This document shows, one piece after another, positions 7,866-17,216 of a DNA stretch of 25,501 nt. Location: contig JBBSEX010000040.1 of NCBI GenBank assembly GCA_038239345.1, positions 1 to 25,501 on the forward strand, read 5' to 3'. Made by a program: the position numbers and the translations under genes. This DNA is from JBBSEX01 sp038239345 (GTDB lineage: Bacteria > Acidobacteriota > Terriglobia > Bryobacterales > Bryobacteraceae). Below the pieces are notes generated by a model that did not search any database, was not told the origin of the DNA, and saw nothing but the letters and a program-made list of their open reading frames with translations. How positions within the stretch are numbered: the stretch's first letter is position 1; the number at the start of each line of letters is the position of its first letter.

Positions 7866-8316
7866 AGATTTGTGTTCCGCTGGTCAAGCGAGTTCTTCAA
7901 AACGGACTCGACGCTCTTGTAACGGCATGACCGGAGCTTAGCTTTCAGGCTGGTAATGGAAAAGGCAACGGATTTAAGAAGTTAATGGAGTCCGCCGCAG
8001 CGAGCGGCTCGGTAAAGGAGGATTCTTGCAGCCTGTACATGCGACGGATCGGATTCTCGACTCGCGCGCCCATCGTCTTGAAAGCGAAGGGCATGCTTCA
8101 CTGGTGCATTCGTAGCGTCGAGCAGTCGCTTCGTCGGAGATTCAGAAGCTCCGACGAGGTTCTTTCGAAGCTTGGGTCGCCGCTCTGCGCTTCCGCATAC
8201 GCTTATTGGGTGGCCAAGAGTAGGCTGCGAATATACATCACCACAACGTGGAAGCGAACAGAGTAATCCGGCCTGCGGTAGGCAAGGGCTCGACCATCGC
8301 TAGCGTTCAGGCTTCG
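7866..8316. other. Intergenic region between two minus-strand transcription units
   Basis: About 450 bases with no supported gene. A 93-codon plus-strand open frame exists at 7985-8266, but its composition is not protein-like and it has no recognisable domain. The promoter of the lytS-type gene should lie here; I cannot pick a confident -35/-10 pair. Confidence 0.4.
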
Positions 8317-8646
8317 TCAGGCGGTCTGCTCCGTCTTGGGAATCGGGAAGCCGCCACCGGGCCACGATTGGAACTGGCCGTCGCTATCCACCACACCACA
8401 CTTGGCGACCTGCGGCTCCGAGTTTGTGATTTTGAGGGGCGCGCTGGAAGCGGCAGAATGAGGGATCATAAAACGTTTCGCCGTTACGGCCGGCGCAAAA
8501 GGGGAAGTACCCGTCCATTCCAGGGCGGCGTTCGCCGTGTCTGTAGTCAAAATCACCTCGTCTCCCGGGTCAAGCCGGTGAACTGTGTAAGAAACCTCTG
8601 TAGTGCCATTCGCGTCCTTGTTGATTCTGCACGTGATCAAAGCCAT
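8317..8646 (-). CDS. Small protein of unknown function downstream of a kinase/TPR gene
   Basis: 109 residues from ATG 8646-8644, preceded by a strong AAGGAGT ribosome-binding site. It has no signal peptide or membrane segment. The N-terminal half (ALITCRINKDANGTTEVSYT, then DPGDEVILTTDTANAALEW) looks like an all-beta domain; the C-terminal tail is rich in Pro and Gly. I do not recognise a family. It starts only 6 bases after the end of the degraded kinase/TPR gene and was probably the last gene of the sigma factor - kinase operon. Unlike the kinase it is intact and has its own strong ribosome-binding site, so it may still be translated. Confidence 0.6.
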   Translation of the reverse strand: MALITCRINKDANGTTEVSYTVHRLDPGDEVILTTDTANAALEWTGTSPFAPAVTAKRFMIPHSAASSAPLKITNSEPQVAKCGVVDSDGQFQSWPGGGFPIPKTEQTA

Positions 8647-8652
8647 CGTCTT

Positions 8653-11364
8653 TTACTCCTTAGAAGTAGGTTGAATGTTGCGTGAAGCCAGCAGCTCTTT
8701 AAAGCGAGAACTGTGGCGAAGTTCCGCCAAATCTGCGTCGCGGCTGAGGCGGCCGAGCATTTCGTCCGGCATACTCCGCAGGACCGCTATGGCTTGTTCA
8801 TCGTCCCCGAGAGCGTCCCAGGTTAGCACAGCCCACCATGAGACTTCCACAGAATCCGACGCCGGCTGGCGGGCTCGCTTCAGCTCTGTCACGGCCCGGC
8901 GGCTTTGGTCCAATCGGGCACAAAGATAAGCCAGTTGAGCCTTTACAATGGCGTCGCGGGGATTTTTCTCCAGTTCACGTTCCGCCAAGCGCCGCCCCGC
9001 CAGATAGGCTTTTTTTGCCGCCGGAGCATTACCCGCAAGCCGGTATGCCGTCCCAAGATCACAGTACATCAGGCATCCAGCTGGGCCGATCTCGATCGCC
9101 TTGAGAAGAGCGGGATCGCTTCAGCCGGCCGGCCCTGCGAGGCAAGCGCAAAGCCGCGGCTGAAAATTGCGCTGACCGATTTCGGATCCAGCTCAATGGC
9201 GCGTTGAAACTCCGTCTCCGCTTCCGCGTACTTACCCAGGCAGAATAGCGAGATGGCTAAAGCATAGTGAGCGTCGGATAAATCGGGCACCAACTGAACA
9301 AATTTGCGGCACTGCGGAATAGCTTCGCTATAGCGTGCCTGTTCAAAATTAACGGCGCAGAGATCCTGATAATTCGGAAAATAGTTCGGCTGCATCTCGA
9401 TCGCTTTTTGGAACGCGGCCACGGCCGTGGGAAACTGATTGTTTTGCTGGTAAATGCGACCCAAGCGCCGCCATGCGTCCCCGTCACGCGGATCGATTTC
9501 AAGGGCTCGCTTAAAATCTGATTCAGCCGCCTCGTACAATCCCTGAACTTCCTTAATTCTGCCGGATACAATCCAGACGAGTGCTAGATCGGGGTTTAGT
9601 CGCTGCGCCTCTTTGAGTGATTTCTGGGCCTCGCTTAGCCATGGCGCGTCAAGGCTAAGCCTGTACTTGCGGGCTTGCGCTTCTGCCAGGCGAGCGTGAG
9701 TGAGGGGAGAACCGGGATCCAGCGTAACGGCCCGGGTCAGGAACGGTAACGCGGCATCCACTTTGTCCACCTACAGAGAACCTAGCCCCTGAGCGAAATC
9801 GGGATATGCTTTGGCGTTCACCGATGCGGTATAGGCAAGAGGCGGCAAGCGCAAAGTCCCGGTGACCAAGCCCGCCAGCGCGACGGGGAGGCTACCTAGT
9901 TCGCCCGGGTCATAATCGGCATCCCACTCTCTCAGCTGAAGCCGCGAACGCGCGTCGGTAAGCACTGCGTGGATCGAAATACGGTGGTTGGCGTCAGCGA
10001 CTCTGCCGCTGAGCGTGTGGGTGGCCCCCAGCAAAGCGGCCGCCTTTTCCGGCGCGTCCACTTTGTTGCGGAGCGCGTCGCGAGCGGAAATCACGGTGAG
10101 TTTTTCGCCGCCATCTTTCATGCGGCACAGCCGGTCGGCGGTATCTTGCAGCAGACCGTCACTTAGAGACTTGCTCTCGCCGTTGGCGGTAAAAGGTAAG
10201 ATCGCCAAACGAACCGCGGGCGGAGGCGCGCCGTTCTTGCGATACCAGAAGGTGCCCACCGCAATGAGCAATAGAACAACGGCGGCAATCAGAGACACGC
10301 GCAGCCGCGGGAATGGAACCAGAGCTTTCGCGACTTCGGGAACAGCGGTCCAGCGTCGCGCCGGGTCCGGCTCCAGGCATCGCGCGATGGTATGGGCCCA
10401 GGGGTGTTTTGATAGCGCGGGGCGGCTGATAAGCCGTTCTTCTATCGATACGGTGCTGGCGAACGGTGTGCGCCCCAACGCGATTTCATGCAGGATCACC
10501 CCCAACGCGTAGATATCGGAAGCAATGGACGGGGTACCGCATTGGAACAGCTCAGGCGCCATGTAGTCCAGCGTTCCGCCCGGTTCTCCCGCAGTGGACG
10601 CGGGATTTTGCGGCATCCAGGAGCGCGCGAGACCGAAATCCGTAATCGCGACGCGTATACCATCGGGCGCGGAGGCAAGCAGAACGTTGGCGCTCTTCAG
10701 GTCACCGTGAATTACCTGCCGCCGATGAGCTTCCGCCACGCCGGCGCAAAGTTGATTGGCGATGACGCGCGCTTCTATCCGGCAGAGGGCCTTCGCGCAG
10801 CCTTTCCGCCAGCGTTTGGCCTTCAATGAATTCCATCGTCAGGAAGTCGAAGTCTCCGGACGCAGAGGATGCGGTGTGGATGTCCCATGTCTTGCAGACA
10901 TTCGGGTGATTGATTTCGCTGGCGTGCCGCACTTCCGGAGAAAGCCGCGTATGGAAACCGACCTTGGCGCATTTGATCGCGATGCGCCGGTCCAGCTTTA
11001 GATCCCACGCTTCATAGACAACACCCATACCGCCCGCGGCAACCTTGCGAACAATCCGGAACCGGTGATCGAGTATCTGTCCGGCTTCGAGCGTGGGCTC
11101 GTCAACGGGCAGGCGGCAGACGGGGTCCAGGAGAAAGCCCTTCATGCGTTCGTCCCACGTTACGTAATGCCACACCTTCTGAAATAAAGGATCGTCGCCG
11201 GCGCAGGCTATGCGGGCGTACCGTTCCCGATCTTCTGAGGGCCGGTCAAGTACTTCTTCCACCAAGCCCATGACGAGATCATCGTCCTGCGTGGCCACGG
11301 CCTTATGAAGAAGCTCGTAAAGCGTTTCCCGCTTCGATGCGTTCGAATAGCCACTGGCGGGCAT
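8653..11364 (-). pseudogene. Ser/Thr kinase - TolB-like - TPR receptor, broken by two frameshifts and a nonsense codon
   Basis: Reading on the minus strand from ATG 11364, the protein shows an N-terminal helical region, the kinase P-loop (AAGGMGVVYEAWD), IAIK, and MEFIEGQTLAERLREG. A frameshift near 10778-10785 moves the reading to another frame that continues IEARVIANQL, HGDLKSANVLL, DFGLARSW, DYMAPELFQ, a membrane segment (LRVSLIAAVVLLLIAVGTFW), and a TolB/FlgO-like region beginning AVRLAILPF. An in-frame TAG at 9771-9773 interrupts it. The same frame then carries TPR repeats (AESDFKRALEIDPRDGDAWR, AETEFQRAIELDPKS) until a second frameshift near 9104-9113, after which the last TPR block runs to 8653. 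The catalytic loop reads HGD rather than HRD. The gene overlaps the upstream sigma factor gene by about 60 bases. Three lesions argue for a pseudogene rather than programmed recoding. Confidence 0.8.
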
Positions 11365-11794
11365 CGCGCCAGCCGCGCTGCACCGTGCGGAGCGCCGTGC
11401 CCAGACCCTCCGCGGCTTCCTCATCCGTGAGCCCCAAAAAGTATTTCGCTTCCACAATCTGGCACCATTCAGGATGAACCGCAGCCAATTGGTCCAGCAG
11501 ACTGTCGACGGTGACGGCTAGATCGAGCCCACCGGTCATTGCGGGTAGCAGATCCTCTTCGCCTAGCGCCGTGAAGATTACGCCGGGCCGGCCGCGCGCA
11601 TGATCCACCAGATACCGGCGCATCACTCTTGCGGCGATTGCGAAGAAATGTTTCCGGTTCTGCCAATCCTGATTTCGAGCGGCAACCAGGCGCACATAAA
11701 TCTGATTCACCAGTTCGGTGGGCTGCAGAGAGTGCTCTTGGCGTTCCCCTCTCATGAAGTGGCCGGCCAAACGACGCAGGTCAGGCATAACCAA
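11303..11794 (-). CDS. ECF sigma factor (TIGR02999 / ECF-SigG-like), start codon uncertain
   Basis: The protein has the layout of the acidobacterial/planctomycete sigma-70-like ECF group linked to Ser/Thr kinases: DLRRLAGHFMRGER, SLQPTELVNQIYVRLV and NRKHFFAIAARVMRRYLVDH (region 2), then WCQIVEAKYFLGLTDEEAAE and TVQRGWRDARQWLFERI (region 4). TTG 11794 or ATG 11788 are the only starts in frame. Clear family sequence (LREWASGNREAESELFTLV) extends upstream to about 11845 in the same frame without any ATG, GTG or TTG, so the original start is either lost or non-canonical. The gene sits directly upstream of, and overlaps, the broken kinase/TPR gene; in this arrangement the kinase usually controls the sigma factor. 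Confidence 0.75.
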   Translation of the reverse strand: MVMPDLRRLAGHFMRGERQEHSLQPTELVNQIYVRLVAARNQDWQNRKHFFAIAARVMRRYLVDHARGRPGVIFTALGEEDLLPAMTGGLDLAVTVDSLLDQLAAVHPEWCQIVEAKYFLGLTDEEAAEGLGTALRTVQRGWRDARQWLFERIEAGNALRASS

Positions 11795-11908
11795 CGTGAA
11801 TAATTCGCTTTCAGCCTCGCGGTTACCGGAGGCCCATTCACGCAGACTCCGCTTCCCAGATTGTGAGCCCGGCAGAATGTAAAGCCGGCAACAACTAGGA
11901 GCACCACA

Positions 11909-12325
11909 ATGACTGCATCGACCATCCGCGTTCTGGCACTTTCCGGCCTGATCGCCACACTTACACCGCTAGGTCTCATGGCCCAGGGGCCCGTTACCGT
12001 CGCCATCCCGTTCGACTTTACGATTGGATCGAAGATCCTCTTGAAGGGCGAATATCGCGTCACCGAACCATGGCCGCACGTTCTGAAGTTCCAGGGCGAG
12101 GGCCGCAACTCTGCCATCGTCATCACCACTGGCGATCAGCCGGGGAAAGATAGCGGTACAGTCAGGTTCACGTTCCGCCAGTATGGCGACCAGTACTTCT
12201 TTGGCAAAATGGCGGACTCCAACAAGGGATGGTTGACGCCGAAGTCAGTTCATGAGAAAGCGCTCATGATGGAGGCCCGGGAGTCATCGAAACCGATTGA
12301 CATCGTTGCCTCAAGCAAGAAGTGA
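11909..12325 (+). CDS. Small secreted protein of unknown function
   Basis: 138 residues from ATG 11909 with AGGAG at 11897-11901. The signal peptide (MTASTIRVLALSGLIATLTP, cleavage near LMAQG) is followed by PVTVAIPFDFTIGSKILLKG and EYRV, a beta-rich pattern met repeatedly in small secreted acidobacterial orphans ('IPFDFxxGxxxLPAGEYRV'). The C-terminal half has FRQYGDQYFFGKM and ends in a charged tail. It is transcribed divergently from the sigma factor/kinase cluster, with about 115 bases between them that must hold both promoters. No enzymatic motif is seen; an envelope role is the most that can be inferred. Confidence 0.8.
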   Translation: MTASTIRVLALSGLIATLTPLGLMAQGPVTVAIPFDFTIGSKILLKGEYRVTEPWPHVLKFQGEGRNSAIVITTGDQPGKDSGTVRFTFRQYGDQYFFGKMADSNKGWLTPKSVHEKALMMEARESSKPIDIVASSKK

Positions 12326-12360
12326 TCGAACCAACCGGCCAGACGAACGCGGGGCGCGGG

Positions 12361-12675
12361 TCAATCCAGATCCGCGCCAACCCGCGTAAGGCGATACTGG
12401 GTTGCCACCACCAGAAACAGCGGCGCGATAATCGCAATCGCAATCAGGCTCCAGGCGATTGATTGGCTCCGCATGGCCCATACCGAAACCACCAAAGTAA
12501 GCACCGCGTATAAGCCCATGATCATCCGCCCCGCCGAACTTAACCGCCGTGGCCGAAGACGTTTCTTCAGCCGCTGATCGAAGCCTAAGGATAAGCTCGG
12601 CGCCGCAGCGCTGGCCATCATTCCGCGCAGCAAACTGTCCATCTTTTCTTGCTCAGACATCTCTTGCTCAGACAT
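12361..12675 (-). CDS. Small membrane protein, putative anti-sigma partner
   Basis: 104 residues from ATG 12675. The N-terminal cytoplasmic part (about 50 residues) carries a repeated start, MSEQEMSEQEK, and a basic stretch (FDQRLKKRLRPRR). Two membrane segments follow (MIMGLYAVLTLVVSVWAM, WSLIAIAIIAPLFLVVA). The gene begins inside the last codons of the ECF sigma gene (ATGTCTGA overlap), the usual position of a membrane anti-sigma factor. It has no zinc-binding HxxxCxxC motif, so the anti-sigma role rests on position and topology only. A second ATG 15 bases in, created by a tandem duplication, is an alternative start. Confidence 0.7.
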   Translation of the reverse strand: MSEQEMSEQEKMDSLLRGMMASAAAPSLSLGFDQRLKKRLRPRRLSSAGRMIMGLYAVLTLVVSVWAMRSQSIAWSLIAIAIIAPLFLVVATQYRLTRVGADLD

Positions 12676-12676
12676 C
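12647..12676 (-). repeat. Perfect 15-bp tandem duplication at a sigma/anti-sigma gene junction
   Basis: GATGTCTGAGCAAGA occurs twice in immediate succession on the minus strand (12676-12662 and 12661-12647). It duplicates the start codon of the downstream membrane protein, giving MSEQEMSEQE, and keeps the frame because the unit is a multiple of three. The sigma gene stop lies in the first copy. Confidence 0.95.
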
Positions 12677-13231
12677 TTCGAATCCTCGCTCTTTCAACAT
12701 CTCATGCAGTAGACGCCTCGCCCTATGCAAATACGACTTCACGGTATTCTCCGGAACGCCTAACAGCGAGGCAATCTCCAACACGCTTTCCCCCAGCCAA
12801 TAATACAATCGCAGACTGGATTGATAAACTTCTGGCAGTTCGCTCATACATTCCGCCAAGGCCCGCTGGCGTCCGGCCTCGGCGATCCGATCCGGTGCAT
12901 TGATAGCCGCCGAAGCTGTCTCGGCCAGCGCATCGTCGCTCACATGCGGCGCCCGATAGCGTACACGCGCCTTCAAGTTCACCGCCTGATTGAAACCGAT
13001 GCGATAAATCCAGGTGCTGAACTGCGCGTCGCCACGAAATCTAGCTAGCCCGTGATGCACTCGCAGAAAAACCTCTTGCGTAAGTTCTTCCGCATCCCCT
13101 CGAAACTCGGCCCCAAGAATAGAGATCACCAAGCGAAATACCCGCTCACGATAGCGTTGGACTAACTCTGCAAAGGCGTCCTGATCGCTGCCAGCGCGGC
13201 AGCGGGCAACCAGCGCCTCATCACTGTCCAT
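12668..13231 (-). CDS. ECF RNA polymerase sigma factor (RpoE-like)
   Basis: 187 residues from ATG 13231. Region 2 contains DAFAELVQRYRERVFRLV, AEELTQEVFLRVHHGL and FSTWIYRIGFNQAVNLKAR; region 4 contains LRLYYWLGESVLEIASLLGV and PENTVKSYLHRARRLL. Both are canonical for group IV sigma factors, and the length is typical. It begins 6 bases after the membrane protein gene at 13238-13612 and overlaps the putative anti-sigma gene downstream by 8 bases, so the three should be one transcription unit. The target promoters are unknown; such factors usually also activate their own operon. Confidence 0.93.
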   Translation of the reverse strand: MDSDEALVARCRAGSDQDAFAELVQRYRERVFRLVISILGAEFRGDAEELTQEVFLRVHHGLARFRGDAQFSTWIYRIGFNQAVNLKARVRYRAPHVSDDALAETASAAINAPDRIAEAGRQRALAECMSELPEVYQSSLRLYYWLGESVLEIASLLGVPENTVKSYLHRARRLLHEMLKERGFEDV

Positions 13232-13237
13232 AGTTAT

Positions 13238-13612
13238 TTAGCGCTCTCGATTCGCCGCAAGCAAATGGTACAGCAGCAGTCCCAGCCCCATCATCGCCAC
13301 CGGCAGCGGGATCGGCCAGAACGCTCGACTTTCCAAGCTCGGTAAAAGGCTAAGCGCGATCATCGAGCCCCCGCCAACTGCCATCAGCGCGATCCCCAAT
13401 AGCGGTAGAATGCGCGGGTTCGGCGCCTTTTCAATAATCGGCGGATCAATCGGCAGTTCCGGTAAAGGGATGCCCTTATCCATCGCCACCAGCCTTTCCT
13501 GATGGATGATTTCCAGACGTCGCGCCCTCCCCAGATACTTCAGATACAGGTATCCCAAGAGTGTCGCGGCTAGCGCCACTACAATGATTCCGTCCCCAAT
13601 CGAATGTCCCAC
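13238..13612 (-). CDS. Small membrane protein (DUF6249-like), first gene of the sigma operon
   Basis: 124 residues starting at GTG 13612, chosen because CTCCTC at 13621-13626 (GAGGAG on the coding strand) gives a good ribosome-binding site. An N-terminal membrane segment (GIIVVALAATLLGYLYLKYL) is followed by RRLEIIHQERLVAMDKGIPL with PELP, a pattern I associate with DUF6249-type proteins, then two further hydrophobic segments (ILPLLGIALMAVGGGSMIAL, PLPVAMMGLGLLLYHLL). It lies directly upstream of the ECF sigma gene. A role in membrane sensing for the sigma system is plausible but only inferred from position. Confidence 0.75.
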   Translation of the reverse strand: MGHSIGDGIIVVALAATLLGYLYLKYLGRARRLEIIHQERLVAMDKGIPLPELPIDPPIIEKAPNPRILPLLGIALMAVGGGSMIALSLLPSLESRAFWPIPLPVAMMGLGLLLYHLLAANRER

Positions 13613-13716
13613 GTTTTCATCTCCTCACTCGTTGTGACAGGGTGTAAAGTCACCAGGTTGCATATTCGCTCCGCAGTTCGGCCGGCTTGTGGTGGGGTAA
13701 AATCGGGCATCGGCTA

Positions 13717-16096
13717 ATGCCCCTCACTCCCGGCACCCTTCTGGGTCCGTACGAAATCATTGAACCCATCAGTGCTGGTGGGATGGGCGAGGTCTACAAG
13801 GCCCGCGATTCACGGCTTGAACGCCGGGTTGCCATCAAGCTGCTGCCGGCCAGCATGGCAATGGATCACGAGGCTCGGGTACGCCTTCGTCTGGAAGCCC
13901 TGGCAGCCGCCGCGCTCGATCATCCTTATATATGCAAGATCTTTGAAATCGGTGAACACGGGGACGCTTTATTCCTGGTGATGGAATTCATTCCCGGAGA
14001 TACTCTGGATCGCCGTTTGCAGGACGGCCCGCTGGCTTTTGCCGAGACGCTTCGCGTTGCTGGTGAAATCGCCGAGGCGCTGGAAACCGCTCACGCCGCC
14101 AGGATTTTGCATCGTGACCTTAAGCCCGCCAACATCATGCTCACCCAGCAGGGCCACGTCAAGATCATGGACTTCGGTCTCGCCAAGCGCGTGGCCGACT
14201 CCTCGCCGCCGGCCGCCGGTGACGTGACAGCTCGCATGGAACCGCAACTGACCACGCCAGGAACCATTATCGGCACGCCTGACTATATGTCGCCGGAGCA
14301 AGTGCAGTGTCTGCCCCTCGACGTCCGCTCCGACCAGTTTTCCTTTGGCGTAATTCTCGCCGAGATGATCGGCGGCCGTCATCCCTTCCGCCGTTCCACG
14401 ACGATCGACACCCTGATGGCCGTGGTCCGCGAACCACCTGACATCGCTACAGACATCCCTCCAGGCTTAGCGGCTGTGTTGCGGCGTCTCATGGCCAAGA
14501 ACGTCGAAGATCGCTACCCATCCATCGCGGACTTGCGCGCCGATCTCGGTCGCCTTGCTTCCACTGACCTGCCGGTTTTGCCGGAGCCACCGGCGGTATT
14601 CGAGAAGCCTCACACATCCATTGCATGGAAATGGCCAGCCTTGCTATTCCTCGCCATCGCGATTGTGGGGTTGGGTGCTTATTGGTTTTTCCGCCCCGTA
14701 TCTCACGCCATTCGATCGCTGGCAGTGCTTCCGCTCGACAACCGTTCCGAAAGCGGCGCTAGCCAGGACTTTTTCGCCGAAGGCATGACCGACGAATTGA
14801 CTTCCAACCTTGCTACCATCAGCGGCCTTCGCGTCATCTCCCGCGGGTCGGCGATGCAGTTCAAAGGTGCGCATCGACCGTCGGCCACCCAGATCGCCAA
14901 AACCCTCAACATCGATGCGATCGTTGAAGGATCAGTGGCCCGATCCGGTGATAAGGTGCGGATCAACGCGCAATTAATTGACGCCCTTGCCGACAAGGTG
15001 TTGTGGTCCCAAAAATTCGAGCGCAACTCCCGCGATGTGCTCGCCATGCAAGATGAATTAGCGTCGGCGATCCGCCAGCGAGATTCACATTCAACTTACC
15101 CCAGCCGAAAAGTCACGGCTCAAGAGCGCGCCCAGCGTTAATCCCGAAGCGCATGACACCTATTTGAAAGCCCGCTATTTCTTCAATCGCCCCAGCGACG
15201 AAAACCTCAAGAAGGCAATCGCCCACTTCTCAGAGGCCGTTCAATTGGATCCAAAGTTTGCGCCCGCCTATTCCGGGCTTTCAGACGCATACCTCTGGGC
15301 CGGTTACAACGAAGGCTTTCTCACTGCAACAGAAGCCCGGACCAAGGCAAAAGCCGCCGCGGAGATGGCCATCCAACTGGACAATAACTCGACCGAAGCG
15401 CATACGTCCCTGGCGGTTTTTAAGCTCTTCTACGAATATGATTGGGCTGGTTCGGAGATCGAATTCCGCCGCGCCTTCGCACTGAATGAAAACTACGCCT
15501 TCGCGCATGATCAATTCGGCTTGGGGCTGGGCTTTCAGAAGCGGCTTGACGAATCGCTGGCCGAGGGCAAACGGGCATACCGGCTGGATCCCCTGTCGCC
15601 ACAAATCCCCATCGACACTCTTCTTGGAATTGCCTGGCAAGGCAAATACGATGCCGCGAGGGAGGAGGCCAGACGAGCCACCGAGCTGGATCCCGCCTAT
15701 TTCATGTCGCAATGGGCATACGGCTGGATCGATATCCAGGCCGGCAAACTCCGAGATGCCATTCCAAAGCTGCAAAAGTCGAAGACGATGGACGCCCCCA
15801 CCTTCGTCGGCGCTTGGCTAGGCTACGCCTACGGAGCCTCCGGCGATCAAACCCGCGCCTTGGCCGAGCTAGCCGACCAGCAAAAGAATTCCCTTCACGG
15901 CTACGTCCCGCCGTTCAACCTGGCAATCATCTATCTCGGCTTAGGCGACCACAAGAACGCCCTAAACAACCTGGAAGCCGCGTACGCCGCCGATTCCCAA
16001 TGGCTAGGCTGGCTAAAAAACGATCGCATCTTCGACCCTCTCCGCTCCAACCCCCGCTTCAACTCCCTCCTAAAAAAGCTCCGCTTCGAAAAGTAA
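13717..16096 (+). pseudogene. Ser/Thr kinase - TolB-like - TPR receptor with a one-base insertion
   Basis: From ATG 13717 the frame gives a full kinase domain: LLGPYEIIEPISAGGMGEVY, VAIKLL, HRDLKPANIML, DFGLAK, and PDYMSPEQ. A membrane segment (WPALLFLAIAIVGLGAYWFF) and a TolB/FlgO-like region (SLAVLPLDNRS, FFAEGMTDELTSNLATI) follow. The frame is lost at 15072-15073, where one extra C turns GCGATCGCCAGCGAGATT (AIASEI) into ATCCGCC. Removing it restores a single protein that continues IHIQLTPAEKSRLKSAPSVN and then TPR repeats (AIAHFSEAVQLDPKFAPAYS and others) to TAA 16094-16096, about 793 residues in all. All kinase catalytic residues are intact. As it stands the first part (to 15141) would still make a membrane kinase without its TPR sensor. 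The extra C could be a real mutation or a sequencing/assembly error. Confidence 0.85.
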
Positions 16097-16122
16097 TTGA
16101 GAAGAGTAAGCTCAAGATTAGG

Positions 16123-16425
16123 ATGAGTCGAACAACCGCATCGTTCTTCCTGGCGTTGTTGGCGGCGCTGCAGGGGTTCATGATCAGCATCCCTTTTGCA
16201 TTCGCCTACGGAATGCGCCATGCGCCGAAGAGCGAGTTCGCCGGTATCGCTGTACTGGGGACGATTCTAATCGCCGGAGCGATCACGAGCGCTATAGTCT
16301 TCCTCTCTACGGCGCTTGTCGCCTACCGCTACTGTCACCACTTCGAACAATGGTTCAAGATTTTCGGCGCCTCGATCGTTGGTACGGTGCTGTTGTACTT
16401 CATGGTCCGAAGCATTATGACTTAA
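16123..16425 (+). CDS. Small three-helix membrane protein of unknown function
   Basis: 100 residues from ATG 16123, 26 bases after the kinase/TPR stop. Three hydrophobic segments are clear (ASFFLALLAALQGFMISIPF, GIAVLGTILIAGAITSAIVF, IFGASIVGTVLLYFMV) with short polar links. I do not recognise a family. Only a weak purine-rich stretch precedes the start. It could be co-transcribed with the kinase. The composition is strongly membrane-like, which favours a real gene over a chance open frame. Confidence 0.6.
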   Translation: MSRTTASFFLALLAALQGFMISIPFAFAYGMRHAPKSEFAGIAVLGTILIAGAITSAIVFLSTALVAYRYCHHFEQWFKIFGASIVGTVLLYFMVRSIMT

Positions 16426-16676
16426 TGGGTGAGTCTGGTTCAGACGGATTGGTTGGACAGCGGAAATTCGGTCCTGCGGCGACTGCAACAACCTACTACC
16501 AGGGTCTGCTGTTCGATGTGAATCTACGTCAAGCGGTGACCACCCTTCCGGATTTGTACGACGGCGACCCCACGGGTGGCCGCTTGGAAAGCAAGGCGGC
16601 ATCTTTGGCAGAACCGATTCCTCTCTCGCGCTGTCTGAATCGCCCTCGAAAATAGCGATCCAGCATGTCGAGTGGA
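16426..16676. other. No recognisable gene
   Basis: About 250 bases between the small membrane protein and a transposase relic. Open frames exist on both strands but none looks like a real protein, and no RNA gene or repeat was identified. Confidence 0.35.
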
Positions 16677-16940
16677 AATCCATTAGAGCTTGGCCTGGTT
16701 CGGAATGCGGCGATTTACCCATGGTCCAGTGCAGCAGTCCATATTGCCGGACGCTCGATGTACGGAGTCCTTCAATTAGATTGGAATAGCTTGCCTCGAT
16801 ACGGAGGCGAAACGGGTTGGCGGGGCCTCATCGAGACCCACCAGATATGCGCAAGGGACAGAATCTTCGCCGCTGCACCTACTCCGGGAGACCCGTTGGG
16901 ACAACCACTTTCTTACAACGATGGAAGCTCACTTCGGCAT
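16677..16940 (+). pseudogene. C-terminal relic of a REP-associated (Y1-type) transposase
   Basis: In frame, the sequence reads NPLELGLVRNAAIYPWSSAA, then VHIAGRS, LPRYGGETGWRGLIE and GDPLGQPLS. The 'NPxxxGLVRxxxxYPWSSAxxH' block is the signature of the C-terminal part of REP-associated tyrosine transposases (RAYT/TnpA-REP, Y1_Tnp-related). The catalytic HxH and Tyr region upstream is missing, so this is a fragment. It is not continuous with the N-terminal relic at 17309, which lies downstream of it on the same strand. Confidence 0.65.
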
Positions 16941-17216
16941 GGGCCCTGTGCCCCGCTTCGCTTCTATCCACCGGACACTTGCCGCTCTGACTCTATTGCC
17001 GAGGCCATCACATGTTCCTTTGGAAACACGGGACTCAGGTGGTTTGCCCGAGGATTTCAACGGTTGAAACACTTATACAAACTGTCCTACCTCGCGTCTT
17101 TGAACTCTCTGTTAGCTGTGCTCCGACTCGGCAACATTCACCTAAGGCGACAAACGCTGACACGGATGGGCTTCCAATGAAGAGACGAAGAAAGTGAGAA
17201 GAAACGCGAGACATCA

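Noticed and set aside
7985..8266. 93-codon plus-strand open frame between the sensor kinase and the small protein gene
   Set aside because: No ribosome-binding site, no recognisable domain and a composition like translated non-coding DNA.
9765..9775. In-frame TAG in the kinase/TPR gene read as programmed readthrough or pyrrolysine
   Set aside because: The same gene has two frameshifts, so ordinary pseudogene decay explains it; nothing points to UAG recoding.
15066..15080. Programmed frameshifting between the kinase and TPR halves
   Set aside because: There is no slippery heptamer or stimulatory stem at the site; a single inserted C explains the break fully.
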